A DNA stretch of 6,567 nucleotides from Pseudomonadota bacterium (GTDB lineage: Bacteria > Chloroflexota > Ktedonobacteria > Ktedonobacterales > JACDGC01), in contig JAJPKG010000060.1 of assembly GCA_021323815.1 (NCBI GenBank), forward strand, positions 1 through 6,567. Reading direction: 5' to 3'. Below are positions 1 to 5,962 of the stretch, piece by piece. The translations under genes were made by a program, and so were the position numbers. The notes beneath the pieces were generated by a model. That model was given only the letters and a program-made list of their open reading frames with translations, was not told where the DNA came from and did no database searches. Positions within the stretch are counted from its first letter, which is position 1; each line of letters opens with the position of its first letter.

Positions 1-1211
1 ATGATGGCATCCACGTTCGGTGCCAGCACGAAGCCCAGCGATTGCAGGCGCGCGGGGATCAACCGGTCGCGGCGCTGGCGCTCTTGTTCGGCGGCGATCT
101 GCGCATCTGCGGCCTGGGCGCGCTGTTCCGCCCAGCCGGGGGCATTCGGAACGACGCGCAAGGCTTCATCACAGGCGGCAATGGCGGCGGCGAAATCGCT
201 GGCTTGCATGGCGGCGGCGTAACGCTCGGCGAAGGGTCCCAGTTGCGCCTGGGCACGCCGTTCCGCCCAGCCGGGGGCATTCGCCGCCAGTTCCTCGGCC
301 TGGCGAATCAGCCCCTCTGCGGCTTGCCAGCGCCCCGCGGCCAGCAACGCGTCGCAGTGCTCGGCCAGAATCTCCAGCTTGCCGGTCACGCTGCCGGTGT
401 AGATCTCCGCGTCATCCCACGCCACAGATGCGGCATCCAGGCGCTGCTGACCCGTCTTGGCATCATCTAACCGCGCTTGTGCCGCCAGCGCTTGCGCTTT
501 CAGCCGCCAGAGGTCGGCGCGATAGCGATTCACCTGCACAGCGGTGTCGAGCGCGCTGTTCGCCCCCAGAAAGTCCTGCGTGCGCAGCAACGCCAGGCCC
601 AGCTCGCCCCACAGCGCGGCGTCGCGGTCGTTGCCGGGCAGCGTCACCGCCCGGCGCGCAATCTTCGCGGCGGTGAGCCAGTGCTGCGCGGCAATTTCCG
701 TGTGCACCTGGTTCGCCAGATCGCGGGCAGTCTCCAGCTCCGCCACCTGCTGCGGGTCCACGCGCGGGGCCTCGCCGCTGATCTCGCCGCGCAACACGCG
801 CAGCAGGTCGTCGCGGGCGCTGGCCGGCGCGCCGGGGGCGAAATTGAGGATCTGGCGCGTCGTCAGCAGCGGCGCGAGCTGGTCGATGTCGCGCAATTGC
901 AAGCCGGGGTCCACCTGCACGGGAATGACCTTGCGGTGCACCTTGTCGCTGACGGCGCGACTGAGGGCGAGGTTCGTTTCCTCACGCACCCACTCCGCCA
1001 CCACGCTGTGGCGTGAGAGCACCACGATGAAGATCGGGCGCGCGATGACCTCGCGCTGGATGCGCTGCATCCAGTCATCCCCGCCATGCAGGTTGCTCTC
1101 ATCGAAAAAGATATCCGCGCCGGGGAACTGCCCGGCAATGAAATCGACCAGATCGCGGCACTCACGGTTATCCAGATGCGAATGGCTGATGAAGATCGGT
1201 GGGGTGGTCAT
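1..1211 (-). CDS. TIR-domain protein with TPR-like helical repeats (3' end beyond the window)
   Basis: The reverse strand reads open without a stop from an ATG at 1211 to the left edge, giving about 403 residues of an incomplete protein. An AGGAG Shine-Dalgarno (1219–1223) lies 7 bases before the ATG. Residues ~4–125 form a TIR domain: strand A box IFISHSH (6–12), FFDESNL (35–41), then IQREVIARPIFIVVLS (51–66), and W74–E78, where the Glu sits at Trp+4 as in catalytic TIR NADases. Residues ~150–375 are Ala/Leu-rich paired helices resembling degenerate TPRs, including two units about 45 residues apart that both end in NAPGWAE (~310 and ~355). A charged helix (EQERQRRDR) follows, and the edge is reached at LGFVLAPNVDAI. 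The likely role is a TIR effector, possibly an NAD hydrolase, with a protein-binding solenoid. The missing C-terminus may hold another domain; from memory, similar helix–LGF linkers precede SUMF1-like domains, but this is weak. The TIR call is firm and the enzymatic activity is inferred. Confidence 0.88.
   Translation of the reverse strand, partial: MTTPPIFISHSHLDNRECRDLVDFIAGQFPGADIFFDESNLHGGDDWMQRIQREVIARPIFIVVLSRHSVVAEWVREETNLALSRAVSDKVHRKVIPVQVDPGLQLRDIDQLAPLLTTRQILNFAPGAPASARDDLLRVLRGEISGEAPRVDPQQVAELETARDLANQVHTEIAAQHWLTAAKIARRAVTLPGNDRDAALWGELGLALLRTQDFLGANSALDTAVQVNRYRADLWRLKAQALAAQARLDDAKTGQQRLDAASVAWDDAEIYTGSVTGKLEILAEHCDALLAAGRWQAAEGLIRQAEELAANAPGWAERRAQAQLGPFAERYAAAMQASDFAAAIAACDEALRVVPNAPGWAEQRAQAADAQIAAEQERQRRDRLIPARLQSLGFVLAPNVDAI
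125..283 (-). repeat. 24-base direct repeat inside the left TIR gene
   Basis: An identical 24-base string lies at 125–148 and 260–283, 135 bases (45 codons) apart and in the same frame. Both copies encode NAPGWAE at the end of a helical repeat unit. This points to an internal duplication of a ~45-residue TPR-like unit. Only the ends of the unit are conserved at the DNA level; the intervening helix has diverged. Confidence 0.75.
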
Positions 1212-1259
1212 GCGCGTGCTCCTCTCGCGGCTCACAATTCCCAGTCAGTGGACGAGATC

Positions 1260-1289
1260 AGTATAGCCCAAAAGCATGCGTTGGGGCAA
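1260..1289 (-). promoter_or_regulatory. Probable sigma70-type promoter of the left TIR gene
   Basis: On the reverse strand a TTGCCC hexamer (1284–1289) and a TATACT hexamer (1260–1265) are separated by 18 bases. TATACT differs from consensus at one position and TTGCCC at two. The -10 box lies about 50 bases before the ATG at 1211, which leaves room for a short leader containing the AGGAG site. This is read by eye only. Confidence 0.5.
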
Positions 1290-1452
1290 GAGGAAAGAGT
1301 GGCACATCATCCCACCGTCGCCACCTGCGAAAGCTGAATCTTACCCTCATTGCCTTCAAACAGGTGCGGATAGGCATCTCTTGGATTGATGATAGCATAT
1401 CCTTCACGCCTCGTTGCTTCCTTCACATCCTTTGCATCTTGTTTTTGTTCTT

Positions 1453-1488
1453 CCGTGTCGTTCCGTGAGGATTTCCGTGTTCTCCGTG
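1453..1488. repeat. Cluster of four CCGTG-centred short repeats
   Basis: CCGTG occurs at 1453–1457, 1463–1467, 1475–1479 and 1484–1488, at steps of 10, 12 and 9 bases, each within a pyrimidine-rich TTCCGTG or CTCCGTG context. The cluster lies about 50–90 bases before the start of the tail-like gene. It looks like a degenerate tandem or dispersed spacer repeat. From memory, CCGTG-rich strings of this kind recur between genes in some Chloroflexota and cyanobacterial genomes; I cannot check this here. Confidence 0.6.
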
Positions 1489-1496
1489 TCTCGTCT
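1473..1496 (+). repeat. Left arm of an inverted repeat flanking the tail-like gene
   Basis: These 24 bases match the reverse complement of 4197–4220 at 22 of 24 positions by eye. The arm overlaps the last two CCGTG units of the spacer cluster and ends in TCTCGTCT. It lies 43 bases before the start codon of the 884-residue gene. Confidence 0.7.
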
Positions 1497-1539
1497 TCTT
1501 CTCTTCGACCAACCACTCTCACTTGTGGAGGCATTTGCC

Positions 1540-4194
1540 ATGACCTATCTGATTCAACTGGGCACCTATGCGCCGCTGAGCGACACGTGGACGCTGGCGC
1601 TGGATCTCAATGACGGGCAGATCTTCGAGGTGGAGGCGGTCAGCGGATTGGAGATGCCCCCGCCGCAGATGGATGTGTATGCGGCGGCGAATCCGCGTCT
1701 GGCGGGCGAGCGGGTGCAGCGCATGACCTATGGGGCGCGCGAGATCACGGTGACCTGTGTGGTGGGGCCGGCGGCAACCGAAAGCGCGCTGGCGAGCGCG
1801 CTCAACGCATTGCTGGCAGTGCAGGCGCAGGTGATGGCTCCTTCGGGCGCGCAGATTGCCGGGATGGGCGGCGCGTCGCGGGTCGCGCTGTTGCTCCAGC
1901 CGCCGGGGTGCAGCGCGCCATATTACGCCGACGTGCAGGCGATGGCACACAACCCGGCGGGTGCGGGCAACGTGGTGGAATGGGTGCGGCTGCTGCAAGA
2001 AGGACTGACGCTGGAACTGCTGTGCGCGCCATTTCTGCGCGGCCCGCGCGTGACGCTGGATAATCTAGCGGTGAACGCGGGGATGGATCAGCCGGGGCAA
2101 TCCGTGGTGTGGGCCGATGCCGCGACCAACGCGAACTTTGTGGGAGGCTATGCGCTCAACGCGGGCAGCGCGCTAACCATCACCAGCAACACGCTCACGC
2201 TCGCCGCGGGCTGCGATGTCAGCTTCGGCGCGGCCAACTGGCAAGGGATCGCGCAGTGGGCGGTAGCCTTCACCTGGCAAACCGGGGCGACCTTCACCTT
2301 CTGGTTGCATCGCAGCGCCGTGAATACGGGCGTGCAGATCGTCCTCAGTGGCGGCACGCTCAGCATCGTCACGGATGTTGCGGGAACGACCACCACCCTC
2401 GCCAGCGGATCAGTGACGCTGACCAGCGGCACGCGCTATTGGCTGGTGGCGAGCGCGCTGCCTTATGTCAATGCGAATGCGCCGGCCTCGCTGGTGCAGG
2501 CGCAGCTTTTCACCTATTCAGCGGGATCAATCGGGTCGGGCATCGGCTCGGCGCTCTTTGGGCAGGTGACGGCGACGAATCTGCTCAGCGGGCAGTGCGG
2601 ATTCACCGTCGCGGGCGCGAGCCTGGCGATTTCCACCAGCGGCGGGACGAATCCGGCGGCGAATCAGGTGACAGGCATCGGCGCGGATGGCTGGATGCTG
2701 AACCCGACCAACGGCGATGCCTCTGCGACGCCTTCCTGGGGCGGCTGGGACGGCGCAACGGTGTATCCCAACGGCGCGTGGGCCAGCCAGCATGCGCTGA
2801 GCCTGACCGCGCCCCCCGCCGGCAAGCTCAACGCGAGCTGGGCGGGGACCAAAGCGCCGGTGACGCCGGGCGGCACCCTCACCGGACGCGTGTGGGCGTT
2901 GCAATCGGGCCTCAGCGGCACGGCGGTGGTGACGCTGGCGCTTCAGCAATATACCAGCGGGGGCAGTTTGATCAGCACGACGACGCTGGCCACCGCGACG
3001 GCGGCGCAGATGGGAGCAAGTTGGTATGGCATCACAGGCAGCGCGACGGTGGCGGGCAACTGCGCCCAGGCAGCCCTGCAATGCTCCGTTACCGACGCCA
3101 CCAGCGGTGCCAGCGCGCGTGCCAACGTCTGGTTTGATAACGCGCAACTCAATGCCGGGGCGGCATTGCTGCCCTATTGCGCCAATCGTTTCAACAAAGC
3201 GCCCGCGCAGGTGCAGTTCAGCGGGCTGAACGGGGATGTGCCGGCACCGGCGTTGCTCGCCATCGGGGTGAATCCCAGCGGCGGCAGCCTGGCAGCCGGT
3301 GGCAGCATCGCGTTTTACGCCGGACGGCGGGCGCTGGCTGGCTATGGGGCGATCCTCGCCGCCGGGATGTATGCCTCTTCGGCTGACGGGGTAAATAACC
3401 AGTTGATCCCCGACGGCACGGCCTGGGGCGGCGTGCAGGTGCAATATCACGGCACGTCGGCCAATTACGAGCCACTGATCACCTCTGGCACGGCGGCGGA
3501 TTACGCTGGCGTGTATCACTTCTTCGCGCGACTGCGCATGCATGACACGCCGTCCGGCAGCCAGAACATGCAGCCGTTGGGCTATCTGTTGCAGAATCCC
3601 TGGCTGGGTCTCGCTGCCAAAACGGATCGGTTGGGGATCTTTCAGGGCGCGTTCGTGTTTCCCTTCACCGGAACAACCTGGCAGGTGGTGGATGCCGGCC
3701 AGTGCGCGTTGCCGCCCTTTCCGCTGGCGACCCAGGCAGATCCCACGCAGGTCTACATCACCGCCGCTGTGGAAAACACCAACGCCCTCAACGAAATGGA
3801 CGCTGATTGGGGCGCGCTGCTGCCGGTGGATGGCGACGTGCTGGCGGCGACGTTCCAGAACACGACCATCGGCGTCACGCTCACCGGCTGGGTGTGGACC
3901 TATTTCGACGGCTTGGCGCTGCATCCAGCCGGCCTCGCCGGGACCGGCTGGAGCCTGGAACCGTTCGCCTCGCCGAATCCCGCGCATGCGGGCGGCGGGC
4001 CGGGAACGAACAATCAGCCGACGCCGGCGCTCATCTCTGCTGGTGACAGCGTGCCGCAGGCGGACCCAACCATCGGCACCAGCGCGGCGCAGGGAGTGAA
4101 CCAATGGGTGGTCATCGCCGCCGACAACAACGCCAACATCTTGCCCGTCGCTGTCGTGCTCACCTACGCGCCGCTCTACCTTGAGGTGAGATAG
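1540..4194 (+). CDS. Phage-tail-like (Dit-like N-terminus) multi-domain beta-sandwich protein
   Basis: This is an 884-residue protein. The ATG at 1540 is chosen because TGGAGG (1526–1531) lies 8 bases before it; the frame is open back to an ATG at 1414, but that extension only translates the CCGTG spacer. Residues ~1–170 resemble siphovirus distal-tail (Dit/Sipho_tail) proteins: TWTLALDLNDGQIFEVEAV near the start, then YGAREITVTCVV, a ~50-residue helical stretch, and EWVRLLQEGLTLELLCAPFLRGP. Residues ~190–370 are Thr/Ser/Gly/Ala-rich beta strands like a LamG or concanavalin-type sandwich. Residues ~388–550 resemble a carbohydrate-binding module, starting NPTNGDASATPSWGGWDG and ending VWFDNAQLNAGAALLPYC. 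Residues ~554–884 begin QFSGLNGDVPAPALLAIGV and form another beta-rich unit. There is no signal peptide or membrane segment. No other tail gene is visible in the window. It probably acts as a structural or adhesive, tail-tip-like protein; the gene is certain and the family call is tentative. Confidence 0.75.
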   Translation: MTYLIQLGTYAPLSDTWTLALDLNDGQIFEVEAVSGLEMPPPQMDVYAAANPRLAGERVQRMTYGAREITVTCVVGPAATESALASALNALLAVQAQVMAPSGAQIAGMGGASRVALLLQPPGCSAPYYADVQAMAHNPAGAGNVVEWVRLLQEGLTLELLCAPFLRGPRVTLDNLAVNAGMDQPGQSVVWADAATNANFVGGYALNAGSALTITSNTLTLAAGCDVSFGAANWQGIAQWAVAFTWQTGATFTFWLHRSAVNTGVQIVLSGGTLSIVTDVAGTTTTLASGSVTLTSGTRYWLVASALPYVNANAPASLVQAQLFTYSAGSIGSGIGSALFGQVTATNLLSGQCGFTVAGASLAISTSGGTNPAANQVTGIGADGWMLNPTNGDASATPSWGGWDGATVYPNGAWASQHALSLTAPPAGKLNASWAGTKAPVTPGGTLTGRVWALQSGLSGTAVVTLALQQYTSGGSLISTTTLATATAAQMGASWYGITGSATVAGNCAQAALQCSVTDATSGASARANVWFDNAQLNAGAALLPYCANRFNKAPAQVQFSGLNGDVPAPALLAIGVNPSGGSLAAGGSIAFYAGRRALAGYGAILAAGMYASSADGVNNQLIPDGTAWGGVQVQYHGTSANYEPLITSGTAADYAGVYHFFARLRMHDTPSGSQNMQPLGYLLQNPWLGLAAKTDRLGIFQGAFVFPFTGTTWQVVDAGQCALPPFPLATQADPTQVYITAAVENTNALNEMDADWGALLPVDGDVLAATFQNTTIGVTLTGWVWTYFDGLALHPAGLAGTGWSLEPFASPNPAHAGGGPGTNNQPTPALISAGDSVPQADPTIGTSAAQGVNQWVVIAADNNANILPVAVVLTYAPLYLEVR

Positions 4195-4196
4195 CG

Positions 4197-4220
4197 AGAC
4201 GAGACCCGGAGAGCACGGAA
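4197..4220 (-). repeat. Right arm of the inverted repeat flanking the tail-like gene
   Basis: The reverse complement matches 1473–1496 at 22 of 24 positions. It starts 3 bases after the stop codon of the 884-residue gene, inside the 65-base gap between it and the convergent TIR gene. Six T's follow on the plus strand (4224–4229). Together with a 3-bp stem within the repeat this could act weakly as a terminator, but the stem is too short to call one. Confidence 0.65.
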
Positions 4221-4259
4221 GGATTTTTTCTGCAAGCGGAATGACGCCGGATTGCTCCA

Positions 4260-5495
4260 TCACCGTTGCAGATGGTGATATGCCTTGACGCGGTTCGACT
4301 GGGCAACTGTATTATTCGGATCGAGTTGTAGTGCGCGGTCTGCTGCTCCCGCGGCTTCAGCATAGCGCCGCAGATTAATGAGCGCCCCCGAACGATTCGC
4401 CCAGGCCACTGAGGAGTTGGGATTGAGCGCAATCGCCTGGTCTGCCGCTGCTAATGCCTCATCGTTGCGGTTGGTGCGAACAAGCACTGCTGAGCGGTTC
4501 ACCCACGCGGAATACAGGTTGGGATCAAGTTGCAACGCGCGGTCTGCCGCTGCTAATGCCTCATTGTTCTGCTGCAATCGCAATAACGCCGAAGCACGAG
4601 TATTCCAGGCAATAGCATTGTTGGGATCAAGTGATAGGGCCTTATCAACTGCTGATAACACCTCTTGAATTCGATTAAGCCACAACAAAGCTCCGCTCAG
4701 ATTCGTCCAGGCCATTGGGTGATTGGGATCAAGAGACACCGCGTAATTCGCACAAGCGAACGCTTCCTTTCCATATCCTAATTGCAAGAGTGCTGCGGAC
4801 TTATTAATCCATACCAACGCCATGTATTGTTGTTCGAGATGATAATCTAACGCCTGATCGGCTGCCTGAATGGCCTCCTGAGGCCGTCTAAGTCGTACAA
4901 AGATCGCTGCCTTATTCAGCCAGGCTCTCGCATTCTGCGGAGATCGGGCAAGGATCTTTTCCAAGACCCCCAGCGCTTCATAATCCCGCTGTTGATTATA
5001 TAAGGAGACAAACTGCATATGGAGATCTTCGAGTGATTCATCAGAAACAGAAGTTGAGGTGGTGCCATCATCCGGCACCAGTTGTAGCGCATGCAGAACG
5101 CGCTGTGCTGCTACATCAGGGGGAAATGGTTGATAATTCGCTGCCTCGATACGCTTGAAGTCTTCGAGAAAAAGCCAATCAGGAAAATCAGTGAACTGAA
5201 TGGCACGTGCTGTCACCGGGAGAATATTGCGCATGGAATCTCGCTGGAGCAGGTTGAAGGCCCATTTGGCTTCATTTTTCACCCAAGTAGAACGAAGCGC
5301 GTCAGGCGAGAGAATGATGATAAAAATTGGTCGGGAGGCTAATTCGCGCTGAATAACATCTAATAACTGCCCCGAACCGAGGTTGTGCTCATCGTACCAC
5401 ACGTCAGTGCTGGCACCACGCAGAGCTGCAACGAGCGTTCGACAAAACGCGTCGTCTTCATGGCTGTGGCTGACGAAAATGCGAAGGGTGCTCAT
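4260..5495 (-). CDS. TIR domain–tetratricopeptide repeat protein
   Basis: This is a complete 411-residue protein. GAGGAG (5504–5509) lies 8 bases before the ATG at 5495. Residues 5–~118 form a TIR domain: RIFVSHSHEDD (5–15), VWYDEHNL (32–39), IQRELASRPIFIIILS (48–63), and W71 with E75 at Trp+4, the place of the catalytic Glu of NAD-cleaving TIRs such as SARM1. A linker runs to ~150. Seven TPR units of about 34 residues follow, most ending in a Leu-Asp-Pro-Asn turn and Ala-Trp (for example ALSLDPNNAIAW and ALQLDPNLYSAW), and an eighth is cut short at YHHLQR before the stop. The TPR array probably binds a partner or trigger and the TIR domain is the signalling or effector part. It is a paralogue of the TIR protein at the left edge. 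Hand counts in sampled 60-base stretches give about 47–55% GC against 63–80% in its neighbours, which suggests separate, possibly recent, acquisition. Confidence 0.95.
   Translation of the reverse strand: MSTLRIFVSHSHEDDAFCRTLVAALRGASTDVWYDEHNLGSGQLLDVIQRELASRPIFIIILSPDALRSTWVKNEAKWAFNLLQRDSMRNILPVTARAIQFTDFPDWLFLEDFKRIEAANYQPFPPDVAAQRVLHALQLVPDDGTTSTSVSDESLEDLHMQFVSLYNQQRDYEALGVLEKILARSPQNARAWLNKAAIFVRLRRPQEAIQAADQALDYHLEQQYMALVWINKSAALLQLGYGKEAFACANYAVSLDPNHPMAWTNLSGALLWLNRIQEVLSAVDKALSLDPNNAIAWNTRASALLRLQQNNEALAAADRALQLDPNLYSAWVNRSAVLVRTNRNDEALAAADQAIALNPNSSVAWANRSGALINLRRYAEAAGAADRALQLDPNNTVAQSNRVKAYHHLQR
4439..4564 (-). repeat. Near-identical TPR-coding DNA repeats, 102-base period
   Basis: A 24-base string recurs exactly at 4439–4462 and 4541–4564, a step of 102 bases, or exactly 34 codons (one TPR). 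It encodes the NEALAAADQA/R helix of adjacent units. A diverged third copy lies near 4330–4345. Identity at the DNA level suggests recent unit duplication or gene conversion in the 3' half of the TPR region. Confidence 0.8.
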
Positions 5496-5545
5496 GCAAA
5501 ACGCTCCTCATCCATAAACAAAAAGCGCTATCACGTTGCATCAAC

Positions 5546-5573
5546 ACTATATCATATATGCGGAAGAGTTCGA
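5546..5573 (-). promoter_or_regulatory. Possible promoter of the complete TIR–TPR gene
   Basis: The reverse strand of the 94-base gap before the gene contains an AT-rich patch with TATAGT (5546–5551) overlapping TATGAT (5551–5556). A weak TCGAAC lies 16 bases upstream of TATAGT (5568–5573). The -10 match is good and the -35 match poor. A 10-base palindrome, ATGCATGCAT, sits at 5573–5582. The gene could instead be read through from upstream, since all genes from 4260 to the right edge are on the same strand. Confidence 0.3.
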
Positions 5574-5589
5574 TGCATGCATACCGCGA

Positions 5590-5920
5590 CTATGCCTGCC
5601 GCCAGGCGATGAGGCGCTGGACGAAGGGAGCGACGATATCGCGGCCCCGCAAGGCGTCGCGCCAGCGCGAAGGGATAGCATCCAGGCCGAGGCGCAGGCC
5701 GGCGATGCCTCCGGCAACACAATGTCAGCGCGCCGTCATCCGACCACATGCCGGACGGCGTGCCGACGTGAGCGCGGTCGAATCCAGCCGGCGGCGCGAA
5801 CTCGATCAGTTCTCGTGCCGGCAATTCGGAGGGCGCGTGAAACTCATAGGGCACGCCCAGCGCGTCGCTCAGCAGCAGCCCATAGATGCCGCCGGCCACG
5901 CGGTTTGCGTCGTATGGCAT
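5590..5920 (-). pseudogene. ADP-ribosylglycohydrolase (DraG family) remnant with internal deletion
   Basis: An ATG at 5920 follows AAGGAG (5927–5932) at 5 bases. Residues 1–68 are the family N-terminus: RVAGGIYGLLLSDALGVPYEF, then GMWSDDGALTLC, the first metal-binding motif (usually TDDT, here SDDG). The frame then turns to Arg/Pro-rich nonsense ending at 5552. Moving +1 at about 5718 restores the family C-terminus, VAGGIAGLRLGLDAIPSRW through to a TAG at 5590–5592 (42 residues). Normal members are about 270–330 residues, so roughly 180–200 central residues are gone, including the second metal motif (Asp-x-Asp-Thr) that precedes this C-terminal helix. The enzyme, which removes ADP-ribose from protein or small substrates, must be inactive. 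A 122-residue frame-shifted peptide could still be made. The upstream gene ends 42 bases before it on the same strand. Confidence 0.88.
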
Positions 5921-5962
5921 TGGCTTCTCCTTGCGAAAACATTCCGTGCCCTCTTTTCAGTA

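Larger units (their letters stand above)
1290..1525. other. Lower-GC spacer between divergent genes
   Basis: This spacer lies between the divergently oriented left TIR gene and the tail-like gene. It is visibly poorer in GC than either neighbour. Its right part (~1440–1500) holds the CCGTG repeat cluster. I found no convincing promoter hexamer pair for the plus-strand gene. A 75-codon reverse-strand reading frame (1307–1534) spans it and is treated as a doubtful candidate under findings. Nothing else recognisable is present. Confidence 0.6.

Noticed and set aside
20..1016. Several plus-strand frames of 140–240 codons across the left region
   Set aside because: They are shadows of the minus-strand TIR–TPR gene, whose frame is open to the edge and carries clear TIR motifs.
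1414..1539. Upstream extension of the tail-like gene to an ATG at 1414
   Set aside because: The added 42 residues only translate the CCGTG spacer repeats, while the ATG at 1540 has a well-placed TGGAGG.
2109..3137. A 342-codon frame overlapping the tail-like gene on the same strand
   Set aside because: Arg/Gln/His-rich low-complexity translation in a shifted frame of a high-GC gene; no start signal and no recognisable domain.
4195..4259. A terminator between the convergent tail-like and TIR genes
   Set aside because: Six T's at 4224–4229 follow only a 3-bp stem with a 7-base loop, and on the minus strand the weak GCAA/TTGC hairpin is followed by A's; neither is a convincing intrinsic terminator.
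2527..4263. A 578-codon open frame antisense to the tail-like gene
   Set aside because: The translation is rich in Arg, His and Gly without domain pattern, lacks a ribosome binding site, and lies opposite a gene with a good one; long antisense frames are expected in GC-rich DNA.
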